A DNA stretch of 64,000 bases from Chloroflexota bacterium (GCA_019873645.1 JAIOAX010000011.1:1-64000), one strand, 5' to 3'. Positions 26,327 through 34,871 are shown, counted from the stretch's first letter. The notes: generated by a model from the letters alone, not told the origin. Translations and numbers: made by a program.

Positions 26327-26964
26327 TGCGCCGCCGTGCGCAGCAGAATCACATCGTCGCCGATGATCTCACACGTCAGATGATCGCGTTGCGCCAGGTA
26401 GTGGAAGGTTTCGCGGCTGAAGAAACTCACGTGGGTGGGATCGCTCTTGTAATACCATTGGTTAAACATTTCGAGGGCGGGGACTAAACGGGTCATGATG
26501 CCCAGCCAGCCGCCGGGCTTCACCAGACGCAGGAGCAGCCGCCATTCTCGATCTGGGGTATGGAAATGCTCTATTGCTTCGGTGCAGGTCACGAAATCAT
26601 AGCGGCGGTGCAAGACAGAAGTATCCGGCGCGAAAAACGGATCGTAGAGCGCCATCGTGTGCCCCAACGCCTCCAGCATGAGCGACAAGGTCGGCCCGGG
26701 GCCGCAGCCGAAGTCCAGGCCCTGCTGTTTCGCGTCCCCCAGCCGCGCACTCAGCGGCGTCACCAGACGGTTCAAAAACCGCCGGTAGCCTTCGTCCGCC
26801 GGACTGTTTTGATGATAGTTGTAGCGCGCCCTTTCTGCTTCAGGCGTAAGGCGGGAGGCCGGATCGGCAAAGATGAGCGCACACGTGGTGCAGCGGAAAT
26901 AGCGCCGCATGGCATCTTGTGTGAACGCGCTAACCGTTGTTGAGCGACATAATGGGCAATGCAT
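26308..26964 (-). CDS. SAM-dependent methyltransferase with N-terminal zinc ribbon
   Basis: The 218-residue protein begins with a zinc ribbon (CPLCRS near residue 3 and CTTCAL near 28), then a class I methyltransferase fold: GLDFGCGPGPTLSLML is motif I and YDFVTCTEAIEHFHTP the motif around the acidic end. Such zinc-ribbon methyltransferases often modify sugars or small molecules. The substrate is unknown. The 3' end overlaps the convergent YYY gene by 19 bases. No clear ribosome binding site precedes MHCPLC at 26964; the upstream bases are a GAATAGCGAATGGC word repeat. Confidence 0.78.
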   Translation of the reverse strand: MHCPLCRSTTVSAFTQDAMRRYFRCTTCALIFADPASRLTPEAERARYNYHQNSPADEGYRRFLNRLVTPLSARLGDAKQQGLDFGCGPGPTLSLMLEALGHTMALYDPFFAPDTSVLHRRYDFVTCTEAIEHFHTPDREWRLLLRLVKPGGWLGIMTRLVPALEMFNQWYYKSDPTHVSFFSRETFHYLAQRDHLTCEIIGDDVILLRTAAHHCPVA

Positions 26965-27000
26965 AGCGAATGGCAAATGGCGAATAGCGAATAATGGCCG
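26965..27000. repeat. Short-word repeat (AGCGAATGGC)
   Basis: AGCGAATGGCAAATGGCGAA and TAGCGAATAATGG words lie just upstream of the methyltransferase start. Confidence 0.5.
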
Positions 27001-27053
27001 TTCCCTTGAACCTCAAAAGTATAAACGCGCTCATGCCGGTTGTCAAGACTAAC

Positions 27054-27206
27054 GGGTGCATTTCAGGATGGAGGCGATTTATCAACTACGGCTACTGAAC
27101 GCTGCTCAGGCCGGTCTCCAGACCGCGCCTGCGCAGCGATTGATCCCGCAGTGGCGCAGTCAGAGACCGGCCACAGCAAGGTTTGCCCCGAAGTTGAAAT
27201 GCATCC
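27054..27206 (+). mobile_element. 153-bp MITE-like element, copy A
   Basis: GGGTGCATTTCA (27054-27065) and TGAAATGCATCC (27195-27206) are 12-bp terminal inverted repeats with one mismatch. Inside are two hairpins, one around GGTCTCCAGACC and one around GGTCAGAGACC. The copy at 56497-56649 has the same length, ends and order on the opposite strand. No transposase is encoded, and no flanking duplication is visible at this copy. Confidence 0.8.
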
Positions 27207-27224
27207 AGCTTGGCCTTAACTTTC

Positions 27225-27262
27225 CAACGTGCAAACGTTCCAACGTTCAAACGCTTTTTTAA
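27225..27262. repeat. Short-word repeat (CAAACGTTC)
   Basis: CCAACGTGCAAACGTTCC and further AACGTTCAAACG words precede the ribosome binding site of the hydrolase. The same vocabulary recurs at 45378-45430. Confidence 0.6.
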
Positions 27263-27274
27263 GGAGGTGAATCT

Positions 27275-28108
27275 ATGGAACATCGTGAAGGCTTCTTTCA
27301 AGGCGTGCGCAACGCGCAAATTTACTATCAAGCCTGGCTGCCGGAAGGAGAATGTAAAGCCATCCTGTTAATCGTCCACGGGCTGGCCGAACACAGTGGG
27401 CGGTATATGAATGTGGTCAACCATTTCGTTCCTTTGGGCTACGCCGTCTACGGACTGGATCACATCGGCCACGGGAAATCGGAGGGGACACGGGTATACG
27501 TCCAACGTTTCAGCGACTATACGGACACGCTCAAGATTTATTTCGACATGGTGCGTGGCTGGCACTCCAACCAACCGATTTTCCTGGTAGGGCACAGCAT
27601 GGGCGGGCTGATCGGGGCCATCTATTTGCTTGAGCATCAGCATGAACTGGCGGGCGCGGTGCTCTCCGGGCCACTGGTGCAGATGGCCGGCGACATCTCG
27701 CCGGTGGTCGTTTTTATGGGGAAATTGCTTTCAGCTCTGGCGCCCAAGGCCGGGCTGATGGCGCTGGTGGCGCAGGGCATCAGCCGCGATCCTGCCGTCG
27801 TGCAGGCTTATGTCAACGATCCCCTGGTGTACACGGGCAAAATCACCGCGCGCCTTGCGGGTGAACTGGTCGCCACGACGCAGCGTCTTGCGGCAGAAGC
27901 CGCCCGGATCACCCTGCCGCTCTTGATCGTACAGGGCAGCGAGGACAAGCTGGTTGATCCGGTAGGGGCACAGGTGCTGTACGATAAAATCAGTTCGCCT
28001 GACAAAACGCTGAAAATCTATGAAGGCTTCTATCACGAAGTCTTCAATGAACCGGAGCGTGCGCAGGTTCTGGGCGATGTGGCGACGTGGCTGGAAAAAC
28101 ACCGCTAA
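27275..28108 (+). CDS. Alpha/beta hydrolase, monoacylglycerol lipase-like
   Basis: The 277-residue hydrolase has LLIVHGLAEHSGRY (oxyanion HG), YGLDHIGHGKSEG, the nucleophile elbow LVGHSMGGLIGAI, and the late Asp and His in QGSEDKLVDP and YEGFYHEVFNEPER. This set matches Hydrolase_4/monoacylglycerol lipases (PldB-like), which release fatty acids from monoglycerides or lysophospholipids. AAGGAGGTGA lies upstream of the ATG. A TetR gene follows 48 bases on the same strand and may respond to a related lipid ligand. Confidence 0.87.
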   Translation: MEHREGFFQGVRNAQIYYQAWLPEGECKAILLIVHGLAEHSGRYMNVVNHFVPLGYAVYGLDHIGHGKSEGTRVYVQRFSDYTDTLKIYFDMVRGWHSNQPIFLVGHSMGGLIGAIYLLEHQHELAGAVLSGPLVQMAGDISPVVVFMGKLLSALAPKAGLMALVAQGISRDPAVVQAYVNDPLVYTGKITARLAGELVATTQRLAAEAARITLPLLIVQGSEDKLVDPVGAQVLYDKISSPDKTLKIYEGFYHEVFNEPERAQVLGDVATWLEKHR

Positions 28109-28120
28109 AAATTTCTATGG

Positions 28121-28153
28121 TATAATGACCCCAGTCAACTATGACCGGGGTCA
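28121..28153 (+). promoter_or_regulatory. TetR promoter -10 box and operator-like inverted repeat
   Basis: TATAAT (28121-28126) runs into TGACCCC (28126-28132), matched after 14 bases by GGGGTCA (28147-28153). The half-sites lie over the likely transcription start, 4 bases before the tetR ATG, as expected of an autoregulatory operator. No convincing -35 box was found. Confidence 0.6.
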
Positions 28154-28156
28154 ACT

Positions 28157-28762
28157 ATGACAGATAAAACACACACAGCGTCATCTCGTTGGGAGCGGCG
28201 TAAAGAGCGCACCCATCAGCGTTTACTTGAAGAGGCCGAGCGGCTCTTTATCGCCAAAGGCTTTGACGCCGTCACGGTCGAAGAAATCGCCGGCGCAGCG
28301 GATGTAGCCAAGGGGACATTCTTCAATTATTTCGAGAACAAAGAATGTCTCCTTGGCGAATTGTTGTATAGTCGCATGCAGGCCTGGCTCGCCGCGCCGC
28401 CCGCGCCGGAAGCTCCGGCGAATGAGCGTATCTATCTGCTATTACAAACCCTGTGGGAAGAGTTAAAACCCTATCGCCACCTGGCACTGCGCATGTTCAT
28501 GCATGCCATCGCTCACCCCCGGCCCGATTATTTACCCCCGGAGCGACTTACGGCCTCTATGGTGCTGGCGGATTTGATCCGCGAGGGACAGTCGCAAGGT
28601 GTATTTCGCGCCGACATCAACCCGGACCTTGTCGCCGGTCTGTTAGCGACCTATTTCTTCCGCATGTGCGTGATGGAAACCACCACCGAGGGAACCCCGA
28701 CTTGCAGCTCCGACTTCATCCGCGAGGGGCTGGATTTGCTTTACCGGGGGATTCTACGTTAG
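28157..28762 (+). CDS. TetR/AcrR-family transcriptional regulator
   Basis: The 201-residue protein has an N-terminal helix-turn-helix, RLLEEAERLFIAKGFDAVTVEEIAGAADVAKGTFFNYFENKECLL, the TetR signature. An all-helical ligand-binding domain follows, with LRMFMHAIAHPRPDYLPP and a dimer region. The start has no strong ribosome binding site and a very short leader. The inverted repeat over its promoter suggests autoregulation; the ligand and other targets are unknown. Its stop overlaps the stop of the convergent glycoside hydrolase by four bases. Confidence 0.88.
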   Translation: MTDKTHTASSRWERRKERTHQRLLEEAERLFIAKGFDAVTVEEIAGAADVAKGTFFNYFENKECLLGELLYSRMQAWLAAPPAPEAPANERIYLLLQTLWEELKPYRHLALRMFMHAIAHPRPDYLPPERLTASMVLADLIREGQSQGVFRADINPDLVAGLLATYFFRMCVMETTTEGTPTCSSDFIREGLDLLYRGILR

Positions 28763-30558
28763 TTTTTCCTCATCACTAACGGCATATAGATTTTATACAG
28801 CCGCTCGACGATACGCACGCTTACCGGCACGACAAACGGGCTTTCAGGCACCGCTGCTTCTGATGCCGTCACGGTGAGCACGCTGGTATACAGTCCGACC
28901 GGCAGTCCACGCGGGTCCACAAGCACCTGGAACGTGCCAGGGATGAATGTGGTGCCTGTCTGTGTGGAACTGGTGGGGATGACGGTCAGCGTCATCCCCG
29001 CGCTCGCCGGCGTGACCGTCCAATCGAATGTAAAATCGCCGGTGTTCTCCACCATCACGGTTGCCGAAAGCGGCCGGGTTTCCGAGACTGCCAGCATCCA
29101 GCTCAAAGCCGGCGGACGGACGTTCATCCCCCAGCGGCTCCACACCTCCAATGTCAATGGGATGGCGATGGCCTGTGGGGCAACCAGCGGATCCGTCGCC
29201 GTGACAGTAACCACGCCGGTATAGGTGCCCGTGATGACATTGCGTGCATCCACAACGACCTGGAATGTCTCGCCGGAGACACCCAGCGCAGGCGTGATCG
29301 TAAACGGCAATCCTTGCGTCTGGGTGATGGCTTCCCAGGCGAAAGGCAGACCGTCGCTCGCCACCATGACTGTCTCGGTAAAGAGTCGCCGCTCGCGCAA
29401 CCGCAGTGACCAATCGAACACCGTTGGGTTGACCGCCATGCCGGAGGCGACGCCGGGACGCTTAGCCATTTGTTGCAGGGTCGTATAGGCCAAACGCGGT
29501 GAACGGTCAGGCTTGAGAATCGAAAACCAGTTCAGCGGGTCACACGTGGCGTACCAGCCGGTGGTGCTGAAATCCAGGTCGGAGACGATCATCACGCCCA
29601 TCCAGGGCCAGTTGGCGTCAGCGTAGGCAAACGCGCGTTGCAGATAATCGGCCTGTTGTTGCGCCGAAACTTTCTGCCAGCCAAACCCTATACTATCCCA
29701 GTAGGCTGCGCAATCCACGCCTTCTTCGGCGGCGTCCATGAGCCAGCCGAACTCCGTGGCCCACACGGGCTTGTCGCCATCTCCATGGGCCGCCATCACG
29801 GCGTAGATGTCCTCCGCGCGGCGGAAGTTGAGGATGTTCCAGCCATGCGTTTTATCCTCGGGGGCGCCGCCGAAGCCGTAGTTGTGGATGCTGATGGCGT
29901 CGAAATGCCCTGCCAGGCCGTTGGCGTACATCGCTTCGAGGAAGGCCACGTCGTTCATTGCCCGGGTGTCCCATCCGCCGGTAGGTGCCAGGCTTCCGGC
30001 AACGATAGGAATAGTGGGGTCGCCGGCCTTCGCACCCAGGTAAGCGCGCTTGACCATCTCCGTGTAGCGCACGGGGTCCACCGGCTCGTAGTTCCACTGG
30101 AAATCGAGGTTCGGCTCATTCCAGACTTCCAGGGCCACGCGGTAGGTGTTGCCACATTCGGCACGTTTCTGGCGGATGTGGGTTGCCAGCGCCTGGAAGA
30201 ACGCCTGCCAGCCGGCCATTTCGCTGTCCTGGATCGGTTTCCAACTGGAAGTACTGCGCTCGACGCGCAGGAGCAAGTGCAAACCGCGTTCGCACGCCCC
30301 ACCGAGGTGCCAGTCTATGCTGCGCCAGTCATAGACGCCGTCGCGGTCGGGATCCACAGCGTCCCAATAGGCGAAGTATTTGAACCAGCCAAAGCCCGCC
30401 TCTTTGACTTTCGCCAGGCTGGTTGGTGGATAAGCCAGCAGCATCCCGTAGCCGATGTGCGGCGGGGGTGGTTCCTCCGCCGCATGCACTGAACGTCGTG
30501 AGACGCTGCCTATCAGCAGCCCCGCCAGCAACAACACCCGCCAGATGTTTTTAAGCAT
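28759..30558 (-). CDS. Secreted clan GH-A glycoside hydrolase with two beta-sandwich repeats
   Basis: The 599-residue protein starts with a signal peptide (MLKNIWRVLLLAGLLIGS, cleavage near VHA-AEE). A TIM-barrel domain follows (about 35-390) with the acid/base Glu in VALEVWNEPNLDF and the likely nucleophile in KPVWATEFGWLM. This is the clan GH-A arrangement of GH5/GH39-like enzymes. Two Ig-like repeats of about 100 residues follow, each with FDWSL or FTFDWTV and LTVTASE-type strands (BACON-like). The last residues, KIYMPLVMRKN, resemble the tail closing many secreted Chloroflexi proteins. GGAGGG precedes the start at 30558. Substrate unknown. Confidence 0.8.
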   Translation of the reverse strand: MLKNIWRVLLLAGLLIGSVSRRSVHAAEEPPPPHIGYGMLLAYPPTSLAKVKEAGFGWFKYFAYWDAVDPDRDGVYDWRSIDWHLGGACERGLHLLLRVERSTSSWKPIQDSEMAGWQAFFQALATHIRQKRAECGNTYRVALEVWNEPNLDFQWNYEPVDPVRYTEMVKRAYLGAKAGDPTIPIVAGSLAPTGGWDTRAMNDVAFLEAMYANGLAGHFDAISIHNYGFGGAPEDKTHGWNILNFRRAEDIYAVMAAHGDGDKPVWATEFGWLMDAAEEGVDCAAYWDSIGFGWQKVSAQQQADYLQRAFAYADANWPWMGVMIVSDLDFSTTGWYATCDPLNWFSILKPDRSPRLAYTTLQQMAKRPGVASGMAVNPTVFDWSLRLRERRLFTETVMVASDGLPFAWEAITQTQGLPFTITPALGVSGETFQVVVDARNVITGTYTGVVTVTATDPLVAPQAIAIPLTLEVWSRWGMNVRPPALSWMLAVSETRPLSATVMVENTGDFTFDWTVTPASAGMTLTVIPTSSTQTGTTFIPGTFQVLVDPRGLPVGLYTSVLTVTASEAAVPESPFVVPVSVRIVERLYKIYMPLVMRKN

Positions 30559-30636
30559 AGGGACCCTCCAGGGAAATATGTGTAATCGTTGGTCAAGTCG
30601 TCGGATCGTCATTTTTACTCGACCGCCGTATCTTTG

Positions 30637-30936
30637 CCGCAAGCCGCAAGCTAACAGCTTGCGCTACGTTCTTATCAACGGCTGTGGGGCAAACTGTCAG
30701 TGTGCCTGCGCCGCAAACCGCAAGCTAACAGCTTGCGCTACGTTTTTATCAACGGCTGTGGCCGCAAGCTAACAGCTTGCGCTACGTTCTTATCAACGGC
30801 TGTGGGGCAAACTGTCAGTTTGTCTCCGCCGCAAGCTAACAGCTTGCGCTACGTTCTTATCAACGGCTGTGGGGCAAACTGTCAGTGTGCCTGCGCCGCA
30901 AACCGCAAGCTAACAGCTTGCGCTACGTTTTTATCG
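30637..30936. repeat. Irregular tandem array with CAAGCTAACAGCTTG palindrome
   Basis: CAAGCTAACAGCTTG occurs five times (30647, 30721, 30765, 30832, 30906) with spacings of 74, 44, 67 and 74. CGCTACGTT and TATCAACGGCTGTGG words and a second palindrome, CAAACTGTCAGTTTG, lie between. It fills the 400-base gap between oleD and the glycoside hydrolase; no gene was found in it. The array at 54034 shares the vocabulary. Confidence 0.85.
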
Positions 30937-30965
30937 GTTAATCAAGCGGATACCCCGTCTACTGC

Positions 30966-32093
30966 CTACTGTCTACCGTATACTGCTTTCAGCTGCTCTG
31001 TCACCTCGGCCATGCTCCGCTGCGGCGCGTAGCCGAAATCCCGTTTGGCGGCGGAAATGTCGTAGTAGTGGCTCTGCGCGAGTTCGCTGGCGATGAAACG
31101 GGTGAGGCGCGGTTCGCCGGGGAGGCGCAGGAGTGTGTGAAGCGTCTCCAGGAGCGCGCCCGCCGCGCGCGCTATGCCCAGGGAAACGCGCAGGCGCGGT
31201 TCGGGCAGGCCCAGATCGCGCAGTAGAGCGCGGATCCAGGGCCACAGCGTCACCGGTTCGTCCTGGCTGATGAAGTACACGCGCCCGCGCCCCGGCGGCC
31301 CGTCGAGCGGCGAGCCGGCTTGGAGTGCGTCGGCAGCCAAGAGGTGCGCGCGGGCCGCGTCCTCGACATCGGTGAGGTCCACTTTGTTTGTCCCGTCGCC
31401 TACTTGCGGCAGCAAGCCGGTTTTAGCGCGGGCCAGCAGGCCGGGCAGCAGGTGGTTGTCGCGCGGGCCGATGATAAGATGCGGGCGCAGGGAAACCGTC
31501 AACAATTCGGGGCCGTGCGCCGCCGTCACGGCTTGTTCGGCGATGGCCTTGGTGTGCGGATAGGGGCTTTCGTAGCGGGCAGGGTACGGGTAGGATTCAT
31601 CCACGCCTTCCTGCGGCCTGCCGTCGAAGATAACGCTGGGCGAGCTGGTGTTGATGAGCTTACGCACGCCATTGGCAAGGCATGCGGCGATCACATTCTG
31701 CGTCCCGATGACGTTGACCCCGTAGAATTCCTCCCACGGCCCCCACATCCCGGCTTTCGCCGCCACGTGGAAGACCACATCCATACCCGCGCAGGCGCGC
31801 TTCACGGCCTCGGCATCCCGCAGGTCGCCGCGCACCACCCGCGCTCCCAATGCTTCCAGTTCGGGATAGGCCCCGCGCGCGAAGACCGTCACTGCATCGC
31901 CCCGTGCCAGCAATTGTTCGACGATGTAACGTCCCAGAAAGCCCCCTCCGCCGGTCACGAGGATTTTAGATTTTGGATTGGGGATTGGGGATTGGGGATT
32001 GGGGATTAGGGATTGGGGATTAGGGATTGGGGATTGCTGGTAATCGGTAATCGGTGATCGGTGATCGGTAACTGATTGCTGGCGACTCATCAT
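30966..32093 (-). CDS. oleD: OleD, 2-alkyl-3-ketoalkanoate reductase
   Basis: The 375-residue SDR-type protein has the extended-SDR loop KILVTGGGGFLGRYIVEQLL and the catalytic YPYTKAIAEQAV-type Tyr-(3)-Lys, seen as SPYPHTKAIAEQAV. It belongs to the 3-beta-HSD family, as OleD does, and would reduce the beta-keto acid made by OleA to the beta-hydroxy acid. It follows oleC by 21 bases. Its first 45 residues (TDHRSPITDYQQSPIPNPQ and on) are encoded by the GGGGATTAGGG word repeat. GAGG before 32093 makes that the likely start, so the extension is probably translated. Confidence 0.87.
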   Translation of the reverse strand: MMSRQQSVTDHRSPITDYQQSPIPNPQSLIPNPQSPIPNPKSKILVTGGGGFLGRYIVEQLLARGDAVTVFARGAYPELEALGARVVRGDLRDAEAVKRACAGMDVVFHVAAKAGMWGPWEEFYGVNVIGTQNVIAACLANGVRKLINTSSPSVIFDGRPQEGVDESYPYPARYESPYPHTKAIAEQAVTAAHGPELLTVSLRPHLIIGPRDNHLLPGLLARAKTGLLPQVGDGTNKVDLTDVEDAARAHLLAADALQAGSPLDGPPGRGRVYFISQDEPVTLWPWIRALLRDLGLPEPRLRVSLGIARAAGALLETLHTLLRLPGEPRLTRFIASELAQSHYYDISAAKRDFGYAPQRSMAEVTEQLKAVYGRQ

Positions 32094-32150
32094 CCGTTCC
32101 TCATTGCCCATTTCTCATTTCTCTTTTCTCATTACCGATTTCTGTTTCCC
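31966..32150. repeat. Short-word repeat between oleC and oleD
   Basis: Seven GGGGATTGGGGATT-type words are followed by TAATCGGTAATCGGTGATCGG and TCTCATTTCTC words. It contains the oleC stop and the start and first 45 codons of oleD. Confidence 0.85.
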
Positions 32151-33977
32151 TGTTAGATAGCGTCGTACAAAAAGAAGAGAAAGGAGGACGCTGAAGAGAA
32201 TACTCAGGGCGCGGAAGAGGTCGCCGAGGCGCACGGCGGGCGGGAGTGGCTCGGCTTTGGGTGCAGTGCAGACGACCATATCCACGCCGTGCAGTGCCTC
32301 GCGTTGATGGCGGGCGGCCCACACGGCCAGTTCCTCGCGCCGGATCTTCGCATTATGCCGCACATCTGTGGGGAAAACGTCGGGGTAGAATAGGATGTTC
32401 TGGATGGGACGGGTGTGTTCGTATTCGGCGCCCAACGCCAGCAACTCTAGTGTGAATTTCTGCTTTTCCAGCAGGGACATGGGCATGCAGCCCGCGCGCG
32501 GCTCGACGATCAGGTACGGGCGCTGCCGTCCCTGCGGCCCGATGCCCACCAACGCGGTGCGGTTCACGTTGGGGTGGCGGTTGAAGATCGTCTCGCAGGG
32601 CACGGGGAAAAGCGTCTCATCGCGCGTCGTCACCCGATGCGCCTTGCGCCCGCAGAACCACAGCCGCCCCTGCGTATCAAAGTAGCCGACGTCGCCCATG
32701 CGGTGCCAGAGATTGCCGTCAGGGTCCTGGATCTTTGCCAGCGCCGTCTGCTCAGGGCGGTGCAGGTAGGTGCGCGTGACCACCGGCCCTTTGACGACGA
32801 TCTCGCCGATCTCGCCCGATGGCAAGACCAGGCTCTCGTCCCAGGTAGGGATGGGCGTATCGGTGATGCCAATGACGCGAACGGTGATCCCCGGCAGCGG
32901 ACGGCCCACGCACATCCCCAGGCCCTCGGCGCTCAAAGCGGCGGTTTCGGCGAGGATTTCGCGCCCGCTCATGCTGGTGAGCGGCATAGCCTCCGTCGCG
33001 CCGAAGGGGGTGTTCACCTCCGCATCAGGCGATAGAACATGGGTAAGCAACATCTCGATCAATGTCGGGGGCACGGGCGCACTCGCCATCAACACGCGCT
33101 TGAGCGAGGGCAGACGGATTCCATGTTCCACACAATAAGGTGCTACACGCTTCCAGATCGTGGGTGAACCGAAAGCGTTGGTCACGCCGTAGGTTTGAAT
33201 CGCCTCGACGACGTGGGCGGGATTGATCGCCGCCGGCTTGGTGGGGTCCATATCCGGGATGACGGTGGTGACGCCGAGGGCCGGGTTGAACAGCGCGAAG
33301 ATATACAGCAAGGCCAGGTCCACTTCACCTTCCTGGATGCCGATGACATCGCGCAGCAGGTCAATCTGCGCTTTGAACATGCCGTGCAGGTAAACCACGC
33401 CTTTGGGGATACCGGTGCTGCCCGAAGTAAAGGTCACGGCGGCCTCGCTCTCGGTTGTCGTAGGAGCGGTAGGGAAGGAATCGGTACGCGCGGCGCGCAG
33501 CCGTTCGAGCGTCGTATCGGCCAGAGCGCGGGTGACAGCATTGGTAGCGCCGACCACGACGCTGCGCCGGACGGTCGCAAACGGCTTGGGCGCGATCTGC
33601 CGCAAGGCGTGGATAAGGGGAACGCCGATCAACACGGTCGGTTCGGTTTCAGCGATACATTGCAGCAACGCCTTGCGTCCCATGCCGGGATCAATGAGCA
33701 CGGGGACGGCGCCTATCCGTACCAGCGCGAAAGCCAGCGCAATCAATTCAACGCCCGGACGCACCATCAACAGCACCCGGTCGCCCATACGGACGCCGAA
33801 TGTTGTCAGTCCATGAGCGTAGCGGTCGCACTCGGCGTTGAGTTGCTGGAAGTTCAACTGCACCGTTTTCGCACGCCCTCCGGCGTCGCGTCCGGCGGGA
33901 AAGATGATTGCAGGACGATAAGGATGGCGCGCAGCCATTTCAGCTAATGCAGCGGCGATATTGTAGGATTCAGGCAT
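32115..33977 (-). CDS. oleC: OleC, beta-lactone synthetase (acyl-AMP ligase family)
   Basis: The 620-residue protein is an AMP-dependent synthetase. The P-loop is VTFTSGSTGIPKGVVYLHG, the A5-type motif is NTPFGATEAMP, and GDVGYFDTQGRLWFCGRKAHR is the hinge region. In ole clusters this family member uses ATP to close the beta-hydroxy acid into a cis-beta-lactone. Company with OleA, OleB and OleD gives the assignment; alone it would be called an acyl-CoA synthetase. GAGGAG precedes the ATG. The C-terminal MRKEK-stop is made of word-repeat sequence. An MNT-HEPN pair separates it from oleB. Confidence 0.9.
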   Translation of the reverse strand: MPESYNIAAALAEMAARHPYRPAIIFPAGRDAGGRAKTVQLNFQQLNAECDRYAHGLTTFGVRMGDRVLLMVRPGVELIALAFALVRIGAVPVLIDPGMGRKALLQCIAETEPTVLIGVPLIHALRQIAPKPFATVRRSVVVGATNAVTRALADTTLERLRAARTDSFPTAPTTTESEAAVTFTSGSTGIPKGVVYLHGMFKAQIDLLRDVIGIQEGEVDLALLYIFALFNPALGVTTVIPDMDPTKPAAINPAHVVEAIQTYGVTNAFGSPTIWKRVAPYCVEHGIRLPSLKRVLMASAPVPPTLIEMLLTHVLSPDAEVNTPFGATEAMPLTSMSGREILAETAALSAEGLGMCVGRPLPGITVRVIGITDTPIPTWDESLVLPSGEIGEIVVKGPVVTRTYLHRPEQTALAKIQDPDGNLWHRMGDVGYFDTQGRLWFCGRKAHRVTTRDETLFPVPCETIFNRHPNVNRTALVGIGPQGRQRPYLIVEPRAGCMPMSLLEKQKFTLELLALGAEYEHTRPIQNILFYPDVFPTDVRHNAKIRREELAVWAARHQREALHGVDMVVCTAPKAEPLPPAVRLGDLFRALSILFSVLLSLLFVRRYLTGKQKSVMRKEK

Positions 33978-34097
33978 AGGTGTCTCCTCAAAAGAGGGTT
34001 ACAGATGAAAGTAATGGTGATAACTGCGCCGGCCAAATGTCTGGATTGTCACCTGCAAGTCCCGTCGGGGAGGTCTGCTCGGTTTATAGGAGGGTTT

Positions 34098-34499
34098 CTA
34101 CTTGTTGTATATTTGTTTCTCAACCCATATCAAGACCTGGCCGGCTTGTCGGAGTGCAGCAGTCGCCTCTTCGGGCGTCACCGGTTCCCATACGCCGGGA
34201 TACCGTGTCTGAACGGCATATTGCGACAATCCGAAGGCTCTATCTACATTATCAGGGACGTTAACACCGTTGACCTTCAGTAGATCCAGGAGCACTTCCA
34301 AGACGTGGGTGCGAGGAAAGGCGATATTGAGGTGGCAAAGCAATCCCTTTAAGGCTTTTTCGGCGCATTGCTGAGCATGGAAACAGGCATCTTCGGGGAG
34401 CACGCCAGCAGTCTCCAAGGCGGCCATACCAAGCCGCAAATCAGAACGGGCGCGTTGCAGCCAAAAGGAGGCGATTGCATCAGGCGGCAGGTCGTTCAT
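34098..34499 (-). CDS. HEPN-domain protein
   Basis: The 133-residue protein has ACFHAQQCAEKALKGLL, FPRTHVLEVLLDLL and VQTRYPG, the three motifs of the PF05168-type HEPN helical bundle. HEPN proteins act beside a nucleotidyltransferase as a two-gene toxin-antitoxin or nucleotide-binding complex. No R-(4-6)-H ribonuclease motif is present, so a ribonuclease toxin role cannot be assumed. The start at 34499 overlaps the 3' end of the nucleotidyltransferase by 20 bases. Both genes lie inside the ole operon on its strand. Confidence 0.82.
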   Translation of the reverse strand: MNDLPPDAIASFWLQRARSDLRLGMAALETAGVLPEDACFHAQQCAEKALKGLLCHLNIAFPRTHVLEVLLDLLKVNGVNVPDNVDRAFGLSQYAVQTRYPGVWEPVTPEEATAALRQAGQVLIWVEKQIYNK

Positions 34500-34803
34500 A
34501 AAGCACTTTCCCTTCACTCAAAATTGTGCGGTAGATCAGCCCAATGGTATTGCGGTGTTGTTCGAGTTGTTCTGGCGTTGTCACCAAAATATCAATCGGG
34601 ACGAGCAAGCCGCGCAACGCGCCGCGCAGCGAAACACTCGCAGCTCGCGGTGATTCCACTTGGTCCAAGACAACCAATAAATCGAGGTCACTATCCGGCC
34701 CACAGTCACCGCGCGCGTAGGAACCGAACAAGATAATCTGGGTCGGATTGCTCACCGCCAGAATGCGATGGGTGATTTCGGGTAAAATGCTTTCATACGA
34801 CAT
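34480..34803 (-). CDS. Minimal nucleotidyltransferase (MNT)
   Basis: The 107-residue protein holds the pol-beta-type motif ILFGSYARGDCGPDSDLDLLVVL, with G-S, then D-x-D as metal ligands, and a later third acidic site, VPIDILV. Such proteins add nucleotides to a partner and pair with HEPN toxins as antitoxins. The start at 34803 was chosen over 34818 by distance only. Together with the overlapping HEPN gene it forms a cassette between oleB and oleC. Confidence 0.85.
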   Translation of the reverse strand: MSYESILPEITHRILAVSNPTQIILFGSYARGDCGPDSDLDLLVVLDQVESPRAASVSLRGALRGLLVPIDILVTTPEQLEQHRNTIGLIYRTILSEGKVLYERPAA

Positions 34804-34871
34804 TGAGTTTTCTCCCAAAGCAGAATGGCCCTACTTCAATTATGCCACAAAAAGCCGGTTGTTACAATTTT

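Noticed and set aside
30637..30936. CRISPR-like repeats
   Set aside because: Repeat spacing is irregular and the intervening segments are themselves repeated words.
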